From Mycobacterium asiaticum DSM 44297 (lineage in GTDB: Bacteria > Actinomycetota > Actinomycetes > Mycobacteriales > Mycobacteriaceae), in contig NZ_HG964937.1 in NCBI RefSeq assembly GCF_000613245.1, positions 21,432 through 59,877 of the forward strand: a DNA stretch of 38,446 bases. The letters run 5' to 3'. Position 1 is the first letter of the stretch. Each line of letters starts with the position of its first letter. A program made the position numbers and the translations under genes. A model generated the notes under the pieces. The model searched no databases, had not been told where the DNA came from, and saw only the letters and a program-made list of their open reading frames with translations. Below, piece after piece: positions 14,385-23,046 of this stretch.

Positions 14385-15872
14385 ATGACTGACACTGTAA
14401 AGGTCCGATTCGAGCCGAAGATGATGATCGATGGCAAGCTCGTCGACGGTCAGGCCGGCACCTTCACCAACTTGAACCCAGCCACCGAGGAGCCGCTCGG
14501 TGAGGTGGCGGACGCGTCGAAAGAGGACATGCACCGAGCCATCGACGCTGCGCGGCGTGCCTTCGACGAGAGCGACTGGTCGACCAACCGCGAGTTGCGC
14601 AAGCGCTGTCTGCTCCAGTTGCACGACGCGATCGAGGAGGAGAAGGAGGAGTTGCGCGAGGAGCTGATCCTCGAGGTCGGTTCGCCGCGCGCGATTACCT
14701 TCGGCCCGCAACTGGACGCCCCGCTGGCCGACGGGTTGAAGTACCCGGCCCGGCTGATTGACGAGTACGCGTGGGAAACCGACCTCGGCGACCGGGTGAT
14801 CAGCCTGACGGGTGCCAACACGTCGATCAAGGTGTGGCGGGAGCCGGTGGGCGTGGTCGGCGCAATCGTGCCGTGGAACTTCCCCTTCGAGGTCACCGTC
14901 AACAAGCTCGGCCAGGCCCTGGGTACCGGCAACACCGTGGTACTCAAGCCGGCCCCGAATACTCCGTTCAACGCCACCCGGCTAGGCCGCCTGATTGCCG
15001 AGAAGACCGACATCCCTCCGGGTGTCGTCAATGTGGTCACCGCATCGGATCACTTTGTGGGCGAGGAGCTCACATTGTCACCGAAGGTCGACCTGATCTC
15101 GTTCACGGGTTCGACGGTGGTGGGGCAGCGGATCATGGAAAAGGGTGCCGCCACCATGAAGCGGCTGTTCCTGGAATTGGGCGGGAAATCGGCGACGATC
15201 GTTTTGGAGGACGCCGACTTCGGGCTGGCCTGTGCGATCGGGATCGCGCCGTGCATGCACGCCGGCCAGGGCTGCGCCAACCCGACCCGGATGTTGCTGC
15301 CGCGGTCGCGCTATGAAGAGGGTGTCGCGATCCTCAAGAGCATCTACGAGAACGTCACCTGCGGCGACCCGCAGGATCCCGGAACACTCTGCGGCCCGGT
15401 GATTTCCGAGCGGCAGCGCGATCGGGTGATGGGCTACATCCGCAAGGGCGTCGAAGAGGGGGCTACCGCGCTGGTCGGCGGGCCGGACGCCGAAACCGGT
15501 TTCGACAAGGGATTCTTCGTCCGTCCGACCCTTTTCACCGACGTAGACAACTCGATGACGATCGCCCAGGAAGAAATCTTCGGCCCGGTGCTGTCCGTCA
15601 TCCCGTTCGACGACGAGGAGGACGCGATCCGGATCGCGAACGACAGCAGGTACGGTCTGGCGGGCAACGTGATGTCGGGCTCGCTGGAGCGTTCGCTGGC
15701 GGTGGCGCGTCGGATCCGGGCCGGCTTCATCGGTGTCAACGGCGGTGCTCCCTACGGCGCCGACACTCCCTTTGGCGGTTACAAGTACAGCGGGGTGGGA
15801 CGTCAGAACGGTGTGGCTGGCTTCGACCAGTACACCGAAGTCAAGTCCGTGGGCTATCCCGTCGGTTCGTAA
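14385..15872 (+). CDS. NAD(P)-dependent aldehyde dehydrogenase
   Basis: This 495-residue protein of the aldehyde dehydrogenase superfamily has PWNFPFEVTVNKLGQAL (cofactor/substrate region), FTGSTVVGQRIM, the general base LELGGKSATIVLED, the nucleophile Cys in HAGQGCANPTRMLLP, and the C-terminal EEIFGPVLSVIPFDDEEDA and PFGGYKYSGVGRQNG. Full length, with all key residues present. From memory it resembles M. tuberculosis AldA (Rv0768), which also lies near P450 and SDR genes. It follows the P450 operon after a 144-nt gap with a hairpin and no full 15-bp operator copy, so whether it belongs to the same regulon is open. Likely role: oxidation of an aldehyde formed by the P450/SDR steps to an acid for CoA activation. 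Confidence 0.93.
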   Translation: MTDTVKVRFEPKMMIDGKLVDGQAGTFTNLNPATEEPLGEVADASKEDMHRAIDAARRAFDESDWSTNRELRKRCLLQLHDAIEEEKEELREELILEVGSPRAITFGPQLDAPLADGLKYPARLIDEYAWETDLGDRVISLTGANTSIKVWREPVGVVGAIVPWNFPFEVTVNKLGQALGTGNTVVLKPAPNTPFNATRLGRLIAEKTDIPPGVVNVVTASDHFVGEELTLSPKVDLISFTGSTVVGQRIMEKGAATMKRLFLELGGKSATIVLEDADFGLACAIGIAPCMHAGQGCANPTRMLLPRSRYEEGVAILKSIYENVTCGDPQDPGTLCGPVISERQRDRVMGYIRKGVEEGATALVGGPDAETGFDKGFFVRPTLFTDVDNSMTIAQEEIFGPVLSVIPFDDEEDAIRIANDSRYGLAGNVMSGSLERSLAVARRIRAGFIGVNGGAPYGADTPFGGYKYSGVGRQNGVAGFDQYTEVKSVGYPVGS

Positions 15873-15877
15873 GACGC

Positions 15878-15893
15878 TGCGCCGTAAGGCGCA
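15878..15893 (+). terminator. Short hairpin after the aldehyde dehydrogenase
   Basis: TGCGCC-GTAA-GGCGCA forms a perfect 6-bp stem, followed immediately by CAAAC-GACC-GTTTG (15892-15905), a second 5-bp hairpin. There is no U-tract. It lies between convergent genes and is a plausible but unproven terminator. Confidence 0.4.
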
Positions 15894-15984
15894 AACGACC
15901 GTTTGGCGACGTTGCTACACCGGCCACGCGCCATCGACGCCGCCTGGCTAGTGGCGGGCACGTCCCGCCGAAATTTCTGCGTGG

Positions 15985-17326
15985 CTAGGGATCATCCTCC
16001 CCATCCGCGAACAGCTTCTCCGGGTGATGGAAGGTGTTGATTCTGGGTTGGCCGTGGTCGAGGTGGGCGGGTGGGAGCCATTCGGTTTGGCCGCGGGCGT
16101 TTTTGCGGGTGGTCCAGCCCTTTTCGGCCAGTCTGTTGTCAGGTCCGCAGGCCAGGGTGAGGTCGGTGATGTCGGTGCGCCCGGTGCTGGCCCAGCCGCT
16201 GACGTGGTGGACCTCGGTGTGGTAGGCCGGTTGATCGCAGCCGGGGCGGGTGCAGCCACCCTCGAGGGCGTGCAGCATGAGCCGCTGCGCCGGGTTGGCG
16301 AATCGCTTGGCGTGGTACAGCGCTAGTGGTTTGGCGTGGTCGAAGATCGCCAGATAGTGATGGGCGCCCTGGGCGGCCATGCGGATCAGATCGGCCATCG
16401 GCAGCAGGGAGCCCCCACTGGTGCGGGCCGTGCCGGCGCCGGCTTCGAGGTCCTTCAGCGTGGTGGTCACGATGACGGTGACCGGCAGGCCGCGGTGTGA
16501 GCCGAGCTGCTCGGAGGCGAACAAGGCCCGGATCGCGGTGATCAGGGCGTCGTGGTTGCGCTGGCCGCTGCTGCGGGCATCCCCTTGGGCGGCGGCGTCG
16601 GCCTCGGGGTGGGTGGGGTCAGGGGTGCCGGGGGCGGCCAAAGCGGCGAGCAGGGCTTCGAACAGCGCCCGCAGCTCAGGGGTGATCAAGCCGCTGATCC
16701 GGCTCATCCCGTCATAGTCCTGGTTGCCCAACACGAAGCCGCGTTTGCGGGCCCGGTCCTCATCGGAGAAGTCGCCGTCGGGGTCCAGGGTCCCCATGAG
16801 CTTGCGGGCGTAGGCCGCGACCTGATCGGGGCGAAACTCACACGCCCTGCCGGCCAGATCAGCCTCGGCGGCCTCACGGGTGAACACATCCACCTGGGCG
16901 GGCAGGTGGGCGAAGAACCGGCGGATCACCTTCACATGGGCGTCCCCGATCAGGCCCCGGCACTGGGCGGCCGCGGTCGCGATCAACAGCGGCACCAACG
17001 GTTGCCCGGTCAACGCCCGCCGCGGACCCAGATCCTCGGCTTCGGCGATACGACGGCCCGCCTCGGCCTTGGTGATCCGCAACCGATCCGCCAACGCGCA
17101 CGTCAACGTGCCACCCAACTCTTCCGTGCTGGCCTTGGGCGCCGAGCTCGTTGATTAACCCGTGCTGCGGGACCCGCAGCCGCCGAGCGACCCGCTCCAA
17201 ACGCTCCAACGCCCGCAACCGCTCCGGATTCGTCAACACCTCAAAGGACAACCCACACACCCGATCCACCTCGGCATCGAGCGCATCGAAGACCCCCACG
17301 ATCTCCTCACGCGAACTCGAAACCAT
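15985..17326 (-). pseudogene. 13E12 repeat family protein (DUF222 + HNH nuclease), frameshifted
   Basis: Two reading frames make one DUF222/HNH protein. The N-terminal part runs from ATG 17326 (VSSSREEIVGVFDALDAEVD and on to GLINELGAQ). The rest continues in another frame from about 17135 ([18 protein letters not shown]) to the stop at 15985. At 17134-17136 the coding strand reads GCCCAAGGCC; removing one base restores ...[11 protein letters not shown]..., so a single-base insertion splits the gene. The C-terminus has the HNH motif with [20 protein letters not shown] and DNRLAEKGW. The start is 6 nt after TAGCAT (minus strand 17338-17333), a leaderless arrangement. These genes are multicopy in mycobacteria and of unknown function. 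It could be a real mutation, a sequencing error or, less likely, programmed frameshifting. Confidence 0.85.
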
Positions 17327-17443
17327 ACCCGCATGCTATGCGGAGGCACTGACAAGAACTGCGTCACAAATTCGCAAAACTGCACTTATGCAACAGCTTT
17401 GAACATGGAACCATTCGACGGCGTGCTGCGTCTAAGACAGCTC

Positions 17444-18202
17444 TCAGACCGTCGGGACAGTGCCGCCATCCACCACGATGTCCGCTCCCACCACCGCGGC
17501 CGCCGCATCCGAAACAAGGAATCCGACCACCGCCGCTACCTCGTCGGGTCGGGCCGGCCGGCCCAGCGGAATGCCGCCGAGCGCCGCCATCAGCGATTGC
17601 AGAGCGGCTTCGCGGTCGCCGTTCTCCCCGGCGAGCCGGTCGATGAGCCCCTCGGCCGCCTCGGTCTGGATGAATCCCGGTGACACGGTGTTGACGCGAA
17701 TGCCCTTGGGCGCCAGCTCGTTAGCCAATCCCTTGCTGTACGCCCGCAGCGCGGCCTTGGCGGCGGCATATCCCAGGGTGCCGTCGAAGAGCGGGAGCCG
17801 GCTCTGGATGGAACCGACGTGCACCACTGCCCCTGAACCCGCCTCGATCATCAGCGGCAGCAGCGCGCGATCCAGACGGACCGCGGCCAACAGGTTGAGG
17901 TTGAGTTCGTCGGCCCAGTTTTGGTCGTCGAGGGCTGCGAAGCCGCCTGACGGGGCACTCGATCCGCCGGCAACATGCACCAGGATGTCCAGTCCGCCGC
18001 GTTCGCGGATCTCGGCGGCTACCTGCCGCGCTCCCGCCGGGGATGCGAGGTCCGCGGCGATGAAATCGTCTGTCCCGGAACCGCGATGGCGGGCCACCAC
18101 GGTGACGTGCGCCCCGCGCGACCGGAGCAAGCCGCTGACCGCGGCACCGGTGCCTTTGGTGCCGCCGGTGACCACCGCCCGTCGGCCATGTAGCGCGCTC
18201 AC
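17444..18202 (-). CDS. Short-chain dehydrogenase/reductase coupled to the MerR gene
   Basis: This is a 252-residue classical SDR with the cofactor loop [31 protein letters not shown], catalytic Ser ([10 protein letters not shown]), [20 protein letters not shown] with Tyr and Lys, and the late [13 protein letters not shown]; it ends in [11 protein letters not shown] place the start at GTG 18202, where it overlaps the MerR stop as GTGA (18199-18202). Longer in-frame starts inside merR are less likely. It is thus the second gene of the merR operon, and its substrate is probably the ligand sensed by that regulator or a relative (inference). The 117-nt gap to the 13E12 gene shows only the latter's promoter. 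Confidence 0.9.
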   Translation of the reverse strand: MSALHGRRAVVTGGTKGTGAAVSGLLRSRGAHVTVVARHRGSGTDDFIAADLASPAGARQVAAEIRERGGLDILVHVAGGSSAPSGGFAALDDQNWADELNLNLLAAVRLDRALLPLMIEAGSGAVVHVGSIQSRLPLFDGTLGYAAAKAALRAYSKGLANELAPKGIRVNTVSPGFIQTEAAEGLIDRLAGENGDREAALQSLMAALGGIPLGRPARPDEVAAVVGFLVSDAAAAVVGADIVVDGGTVPTV

Positions 18203-19017
18203 GCGTCCGCCCGAAAAACCGGCCAGCACAACGACGTAACCCACTGCGCAGAATCTTCGGTGTCCCAGGAGAATCGGTCGTAGTACTCCCGCAGCGGACC
18301 CTCAATGCTGATCTCGTGCCGGGTCGCGTAGGCGCCGAGCGCGCTGTAGGCGAGATCGACGTCGTCGTGCGGACCGTGGTGCGAAACCACTGCCAATTCC
18401 GCGCCCGGGATGGTCATCGGCACCACTCGGCCGATTGGCCGAACCTCCCCGTCGACCGGGATGAAAACCGTTGTGCCGCCTCGGTCGTCAGAGAAGATGT
18501 CGAATTCGAACAATGCCGCGGGTGGACCGGTCGGGGTGAGCAGGCGGGCACCTTGCACCGTCGCCCGCAGTTCGCCCACCGCCCCTTGCCACCAGGGCAG
18601 CAGGTCCTCGCGATCGACAGTCGCCGTGATCGCGGCGGCCGGTGTGTCGGCTACGGTGCGGTGTTCGATGCGGGAATCCGGAGTCGGCGCTTGGAGAATG
18701 GCCCGTAGTGACTCCACGGCGCTACGCGTTGCGGCGAGCTGATTTTCGAGCCGTTCCAGGTGCCCGCTGATCAACGCATTTCGGTCGGCCGGCGCCGAGA
18801 CCAGGACCGCGCGCACGTCGGCCAGCGGCATGCCGAGATCGCGCAGCCGACGGATCACCTGAGCGACTGAGGCCTGTTCGGTGCTGTAGTACCGGTACCC
18901 GGTGGCCGGATCCACACGATGCGGCTCGAGTAGCCCCACATCGTGGTAATGGCGCAGCGTCTTGACGGACAACTGTGTCATCCGGGAGAAGTCGCCGATC
19001 GACAATGCGGTGCTCAC
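18199..19017 (-). CDS. MerR-family regulator with GyrI-like effector domain
   Basis: This is a 272-residue protein. A winged HTH of MerR type is at residues 5-75 ([38 protein letters not shown]), then the dimerisation coiled coil (about 80-115). A C-terminal domain of about 150 residues resembles the GyrI/BmrR effector-binding fold, with [34 protein letters not shown] and EGPLREYY. BmrR-like regulators bind hydrophobic or cationic drugs and activate by untwisting a promoter with a 19-bp spacer. Exactly such a promoter stands upstream of this gene (19024-19054), so it is autoregulated. The GTG start at 19017 is 6 nt after the -10, giving a leaderless mRNA. Confidence 0.92.
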   Translation of the reverse strand: MSTALSIGDFSRMTQLSVKTLRHYHDVGLLEPHRVDPATGYRYYSTEQASVAQVIRRLRDLGMPLADVRAVLVSAPADRNALISGHLERLENQLAATRSAVESLRAILQAPTPDSRIEHRTVADTPAAAITATVDREDLLPWWQGAVGELRATVQGARLLTPTGPPAALFEFDIFSDDRGGTTVFIPVDGEVRPIGRVVPMTIPGAELAVVSHHGPHDDVDLAYSALGAYATRHEISIEGPLREYYDRFSWDTEDSAQWVTSLCWPVFRADA

Positions 19018-19023
19018 CGGCTC

Positions 19024-19054
19024 ATTGTCAACGCTCCCGTTACGGGAGAGTCAA
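19024..19054 (-). promoter_or_regulatory. MerR-type promoter with 19-bp spacer and central palindrome
   Basis: On the minus strand, -35 TTGACT (19054-19049), a spacer of exactly 19 nt, and -10 GACAAT (19029-19024). The spacer contains the perfect palindrome CTCCCGTAACGGGAG (19048-19034). An overlong spacer with a dyad between the hexamers is the hallmark of MerR-activated promoters. The regulator's GTG (19017) follows the -10 by 6 nt. Confidence 0.8.
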
Positions 19055-19095
19055 GCCCTTGACCCTCCAACGGCGGCAGCGCCGACGGTGGTCTC

Positions 19096-19446
19096 ATGAC
19101 CACTCAATTGCCTCCGATTGCCCAGCGTTACGTCGACGCCGTCAACTCCTTCGACGTCGAGGCCATCATGCGGACATTGGCCCCCGATGCCGTCGTCAAC
19201 GACGCCCAACGCGAATATGCCGACCCGGAAGCCATTCGCGCCTGGGTGGCCGCCGAGATCGTCGGCGACCGAGTGACGATGGACGCTACCCACACCGATG
19301 TCCGGCCCGGCCTCATCGTGTTGCGGGCGCGCTACGACGGCGACTACGACAAGTCGAGCCTGCCGGATGAACTCATCCTGACGAACTACATCGTCGTCCG
19401 GGACGACCTGATTGCCGGGCTGTTCATCATCTTCAACCGCGACTGA
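19096..19446 (+). CDS. NTF2-like (SnoaL-type) protein
   Basis: This is a 116-residue single-domain protein of the cone-shaped NTF2/SnoaL fold: IAQRYVDAVNSFDVEAIMRTLAPDAVVND at the start, RAWVAAEIVGDRVTMDAT in the middle, and a final beta-strand region LTNYIVVRDDLIAGLFIIF. Such proteins bind small hydrophobic ligands and some are cyclases or isomerases; function here is not predictable. It diverges from the MerR gene. A possible rightward promoter (TTGACC 19059-19064, 19-nt spacer, GACGGT 19084-19089) ends 6 nt before the ATG, so it may also be MerR-controlled and leaderless, but the spacer has no clear dyad. Confidence 0.82.
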   Translation: MTTQLPPIAQRYVDAVNSFDVEAIMRTLAPDAVVNDAQREYADPEAIRAWVAAEIVGDRVTMDATHTDVRPGLIVLRARYDGDYDKSSLPDELILTNYIVVRDDLIAGLFIIFNRD

Positions 19447-19522
19447 CCCAGGCCCGCCAAGGGCAGAAGCATAGGTTTTATAGCTAAATGGCACCCCGCT
19501 CCCGCACCGGCCAACCCCTTGG

Positions 19523-19551
19523 TTGACAATCGAGGTACTCAAACTTGTCAA
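19523..19551. promoter_or_regulatory. TTGACAA/TTGTCAA inverted repeat upstream of the thiolase
   Basis: TTGACAA (19523-19529) and TTGTCAA (19545-19551) are perfect 7-bp inverted arms separated by 15 nt. The right arm ends just before the AAAGGAGAC ribosome binding site of the thiolase. The left arm includes a -35-like TTGACA. It may be an operator or attenuating stem; there is no clear -10. Confidence 0.4.
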
Positions 19552-19563
19552 AGGAGACATCTC

Positions 19564-20712
19564 ATGGCTGAAGCAGTCATCGTCGAGGCAGTGCGTTCCC
19601 CGATCGGCAAGCGCAACGGCGGCCTGTCCGGCGTTCACCCGGCCGAGCTGTCGGCGCAGGTCCTCAACGGATTGGTCACCAAGGCCGGCATCGACCCCGA
19701 ACTGGTCGACGACGTCATCTGGGGTTGCGTCATGCAGGCCGGCGAACAGGCCCTCGACATCGGCCGCACCGCGCTGCTGACCGCGGGCTGGCCCGAGACC
19801 GTGCCCGGTGTCACCGTGGACCGGCAGTGCGGATCCAGCCAGCAGTCGGTGCACTTCGCCGCGGCGGGCGTGGTCGCCGGCCACTACGACGTGGTCGTCG
19901 CCGGCGGCGTGGAGTCCATGTCGCGTACGCCGATGGGCGCCTCCCTGGCCAACGGCGGCCGGCCCTACCCGGAAGGGTTCCTGGGCCGTTACGACGGCAA
20001 GATCCCCAACCAGGGCATCGGTGCGGAGATGATCGCCGAACAGTGGGGCTTCGACCGCGTCACGCTCGACCAGTTCTCCCTCGACTCACACGAAAAGGCA
20101 GCTGCCGCTCAGGATTCCGGCGCTTTCGACGACCAGATCGTGGGCATTAAAGACTCCGAGGGCAACGTCGTTCTCAAGGACGAGGGCATTCGCCGCGGCA
20201 CCCCGATGGAGAAGATGGCCTCACTCAAGCCGGCCTTCAAGGAGGACGGCGTGATCCACGCCGGCAACTCCTCGCAGATCTCCGACGGCTCAGCGGCACT
20301 GCTGTTCATGTCGGCGGAGAAGGCCAAGGAACTGGGCATGAAGCCGATCGCCAAGGTGCACACCGCAACCCTGGCCGGGGCAGACCCGGTGATCATGCTG
20401 ACCGCGCCGATCCCGGCCACCCAGAAGGTGCTCAAGCGCTCCGGGCTCTCCATCGACGACATCGGCGCCTACGAGGTCAACGAGGCCTTCGCGCCGGTTC
20501 CGCTGGCCTGGCTCAAGGACATCGGTGCCGACGAGAAGAAGCTCAACCCCAACGGCGGTGCGATCGCCCTGGGCCACCCGCTCGGCGGCTCCGGCGCCCG
20601 CATCATGACCACGCTGCTGTACCACATGCGCGACAAGGGAATTCGTTACGGCCTGCAGACCATGTGTGAAGGTGGTGGCCAGGCCAACGCCACCATCCTG
20701 GAGCTGCTGTGA
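19564..20712 (+). CDS. Acetyl-CoA acetyltransferase / 3-ketoacyl-CoA thiolase
   Basis: This 382-residue thiolase carries the acylation Cys89 in VDRQCGSSQQ, His338 in GHPLGGSGAR and the second active-site Cys368 in TMCEGGGQANAT, so it should be active. It cleaves 3-ketoacyl-CoA with CoA or runs the reverse condensation. The start at ATG 19564 is preceded by AAAGGAGAC; the N-terminus MAEAVIVEAVRSPIGKRNGG is typical of the mycobacterial FadA group. It overlaps the next enoyl-CoA hydratase by GTGA. From memory M. tuberculosis has a shortened counterpart (Rv1135A) followed by Rv1136, so the full-length version here may represent the ancestral state. Confidence 0.93.
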   Translation: MAEAVIVEAVRSPIGKRNGGLSGVHPAELSAQVLNGLVTKAGIDPELVDDVIWGCVMQAGEQALDIGRTALLTAGWPETVPGVTVDRQCGSSQQSVHFAAAGVVAGHYDVVVAGGVESMSRTPMGASLANGGRPYPEGFLGRYDGKIPNQGIGAEMIAEQWGFDRVTLDQFSLDSHEKAAAAQDSGAFDDQIVGIKDSEGNVVLKDEGIRRGTPMEKMASLKPAFKEDGVIHAGNSSQISDGSAALLFMSAEKAKELGMKPIAKVHTATLAGADPVIMLTAPIPATQKVLKRSGLSIDDIGAYEVNEAFAPVPLAWLKDIGADEKKLNPNGGAIALGHPLGGSGARIMTTLLYHMRDKGIRYGLQTMCEGGGQANATILELL

Positions 20713-21521
20713 CGGAGGCCGGCAACGGCTCCGAAACCCAGCCGGGTGCGCTCACCGAGCGCCGCGGCAATGTGTTGATCATCACGATCAACCGGCCCGA
20801 GGCGCGCAACGCCGTCAACGGCGCTGTCAGCATTGCCGTGGGTAACGCGCTCGACGAGGCGCAGCACGATCCCGAGGTACGGGCGGTCGTGATCACCGGC
20901 GCAGGAGACAAGTCCTTCTGCGCCGGGGCGGACCTCAAGGCGATCTCGCGGCGCGAGAACATCTATCACCCGGATCGCCCAGAGTGGGGCTTCGCTGGTT
21001 ATGTGCACCACTTCATCGACAAGCCCACCATCGCCGCGGTCAACGGCACCGCACTGGGCGGCGGCACCGAACTGGCGCTGGCCAGTGACCTGGTGGTGGC
21101 CGACGAGCGGGCGCAGTTCGGACTCCCAGAGGTCAAGCGCGGGTTGATCGCCGCCGCCGGCGGGGTGTTCCGGATCGTGGACCAGTTGCCCCGCAAGGTC
21201 GCGATGGAGCTGTTGCTGACCGGCGAGCCGCTGACGGCGTCCGACGCCGCCGAGTGGGGCCTGATCAACCAGGTGGTCAGCGAGGGGTCGGTGCTGGATG
21301 CCGCGCTTGCGCTGGCGGCGCGGGTGACCGGAAACGCGCCGCTGTCGGTGCAAGCCAGCAAGCGCATCGCCTACGGCGTCGACGAGGGTGTCATCGCCTC
21401 TGAACAAGCCGGCTGGGAGCGCACCACCCGCGAGATGGCCACCCTCATCCGCTCCGCGGACGCCCGTGAGGGGCCACTGGCCTTCGCCGAGAAACGCCAG
21501 CCGGTCTGGAAGGCCCGCTAG
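20709..21521 (+). CDS. Enoyl-CoA hydratase (crotonase family)
   Basis: This is a 270-residue crotonase with both catalytic glutamates of true hydratases: the first in GGGTELALASDLV and the second in FGLPEVKRGLIAAAGG. The oxyanion-hole segment KSFCAGADLKAI is present. It hydrates trans-2-enoyl-CoA in beta-oxidation. GTG start at 20709 overlaps the thiolase stop (GTGA, 20709-20712), so hydratase and thiolase are co-translated; a hydroxyacyl-CoA dehydrogenase is missing from the pair and must come from elsewhere, for example one of the nearby SDRs. The stop lies inside the 12-bp palindrome GCTAGCGCTAGC, which also holds the stop of the convergent gene. Confidence 0.92.
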   Translation: MTEAGNGSETQPGALTERRGNVLIITINRPEARNAVNGAVSIAVGNALDEAQHDPEVRAVVITGAGDKSFCAGADLKAISRRENIYHPDRPEWGFAGYVHHFIDKPTIAAVNGTALGGGTELALASDLVVADERAQFGLPEVKRGLIAAAGGVFRIVDQLPRKVAMELLLTGEPLTASDAAEWGLINQVVSEGSVLDAALALAARVTGNAPLSVQASKRIAYGVDEGVIASEQAGWERTTREMATLIRSADAREGPLAFAEKRQPVWKAR

Positions 21522-21527
21522 CGCTAG

Positions 21528-22544
21528 CTACGACGCCAGAATATTGACGCCCCAACGGAACACGGGCGACAAGGTGGCACACGCCGGCACGATGGCGCGC
21601 CGAGCCGCATGCGGTGTAGTGGCCAGCACCAGCCCGCGGGTCAGCAGTCGGTAGTCACGGGTGACGCGGTGCCACGAACGTTCGTATGACTCCGGTGCAT
21701 CGTCGACGATCGCGCGGACCACTGCGGCCGCCTGCTTGACGGCCAGGCTGATGCCTTCGCCGGTCAACGCATCCTCGTAGCCCGCGGCATCGCCCACCAG
21801 CAACACCCGCCCGGCGACGCGGCGCGACACGACCTGCCGCAGCGGGCCGCAACCGCGGGCCTGCCCACGGCTGCCGGCGTCCAATTGCTTTGCCAGCCAA
21901 GGAAACCAATTGATGTCCGGCCGCTGCCGGGACAGGATGGCAACCCCGACCAGGTCCGGTTCCACCGGCGTCACGTATGCCTCACCCAACCGCGACCAGT
22001 GCACCTCGACGAACTCCGACCAGGCCGGCACTCGGTAGTGCCAGCGCAGTCCATGCCGACGGGGTGTACCTGTCATCGCCGCGATCCCGACCGCGCGCCG
22101 AACCGCCGAGTGCAATCCGTCGGCGCCCACCAGCCACCTGGTGCGCACACCCGCCGCGTTCACCCCTTGGGCATCCTGCGTAACAGTGGTCACCTTCGTC
22201 CGAATCCATTCGGTGTCTTGCTCTTTGGCGCGCGCCGCCAGCGCCGCATGCAGTGTGGTACGTCGCACCCCGCGACCGGGACCGCTGCGGAACCGCGCCT
22301 CGGCACGCCGGTGCTCGCTGACGTACGCGATCCCGCGAAACGGCATGCCGGCCGGATCCACGCCGAGCGAGGTGAGTTCGGCCAGCCCACCGGGCATCAG
22401 CCCTTCACCGCACGCTTTGTCGATCGGGTTCTCCCGCGGCTCGGCCACCAGCACCGAAAGCCCTTGCCTGCGCGCGTGTAACGCGGTGGCGAGCCCTCCA
22501 GGCCCGCCACCGACGACTAGCAGATCAGCATCGTAGCCGGTCAC
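21528..22544 (-). CDS. FAD-dependent monooxygenase/oxidoreductase of the type III PKS operon
   Basis: This is a 338-residue flavoprotein. The N-terminal FAD motif DLLVVGGGPGGLATALHARR is at about residues 6-25, followed by KACGEGLMPGG (as in geranylgeranyl-reductase-like and aromatic hydroxylase flavoproteins), RRTTLHAALAARA, VGADGLHSAVRR and the second FAD motif LVGDAAGYEDALTGEGISLA. In phenolic-lipid operons such as Streptomyces srsABC, a flavoprotein hydroxylates the alkylresorcinol ring toward a quinone, and I infer that role here. GTG start at 22544 overlaps the methyltransferase stop (GTGA, 22541-22544). From memory the M. tuberculosis counterpart is Rv1138c. Confidence 0.87.
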   Translation of the reverse strand: MTGYDADLLVVGGGPGGLATALHARRQGLSVLVAEPRENPIDKACGEGLMPGGLAELTSLGVDPAGMPFRGIAYVSEHRRAEARFRSGPGRGVRRTTLHAALAARAKEQDTEWIRTKVTTVTQDAQGVNAAGVRTRWLVGADGLHSAVRRAVGIAAMTGTPRRHGLRWHYRVPAWSEFVEVHWSRLGEAYVTPVEPDLVGVAILSRQRPDINWFPWLAKQLDAGSRGQARGCGPLRQVVSRRVAGRVLLVGDAAGYEDALTGEGISLAVKQAAAVVRAIVDDAPESYERSWHRVTRDYRLLTRGLVLATTPHAARRAIVPACATLSPVFRWGVNILAS

Positions 22545-23041
22545 GTGTATCCCAGCACCGAGTTCTCCACCCGCAACCGGACATATAGCAGCGCCGCGTT
22601 GGCCACCGTGAAGCACACCGCCGTCAACCACGCGGTATGCACCAACGGCAACGCGATTCCTTCGATCACCACCGCAACATAATTTGGGTGGTGCAGATAC
22701 CGGTAGGGCCCGCGTACCACTAACGGCTCGTGGGGCAGCACGATCACCCGGGTGTTCCACCGCTTGCCCAGCGAGGTGATGCACCACCACCGCAGACCCT
22801 GGCACAGCACGGCGACGACCAACATCGGCCAACCCAGCCACGGCAGGAACGGTCGGTGCAGTACGGCCGGTTCCACGAGGCAGCCAACCAGCAGCGCGGT
22901 GTGCAGAATCACCATCACCACGTAGTGGGGGCGGCCGAACTCCTTGCCGCCCTGCGCAAATGACCATTGGGCGTTACGCCGGGACACCACCAGTTCGGCC
23001 AGTCGTTCCAGGACGACGGCCCAGATCAGTACGTAATACAT
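22541..23041 (-). CDS. Isoprenylcysteine carboxyl methyltransferase-like membrane methyltransferase
   Basis: This 166-residue membrane protein has about four hydrophobic segments and the C-terminal SAM-binding signature of the ICMT/PEMT family: VVRGPYRYLHHPNYVAVVIEG (RGPYRxxRHPNY type) plus a late Glu in RLRVENSVLGY. Family members in type III PKS operons methylate polyketide phenols or chains rather than prenyl-cysteine; S. griseus SrsB is an example of the role. ATG at 23041 is taken as the start; a GTG at 23050 overlapping the PKS stop (GTGA) would add three residues and is also plausible. It is translationally coupled on both sides. From memory it corresponds to Rv1139c. Confidence 0.88.
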   Translation of the reverse strand: MYYVLIWAVVLERLAELVVSRRNAQWSFAQGGKEFGRPHYVVMVILHTALLVGCLVEPAVLHRPFLPWLGWPMLVVAVLCQGLRWWCITSLGKRWNTRVIVLPHEPLVVRGPYRYLHHPNYVAVVIEGIALPLVHTAWLTAVCFTVANAALLYVRLRVENSVLGYT

Positions 23042-23046
23042 CGTGG

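Noticed and set aside
14371..14387. Half match GAACAGATAT to the 15-bp operator at the aldehyde dehydrogenase start
   Set aside because: Only the first nine operator bases match (AACAGATAT) and the second half is lost; it overlaps the start codon and is not upstream of a visible promoter, so it was not counted as a sixth site.
15985..17118. Separate intact HNH gene starting at an internal TTG
   Set aside because: It lacks the family's N-terminus, which is present just upstream in another frame; a single frameshifted gene explains both.
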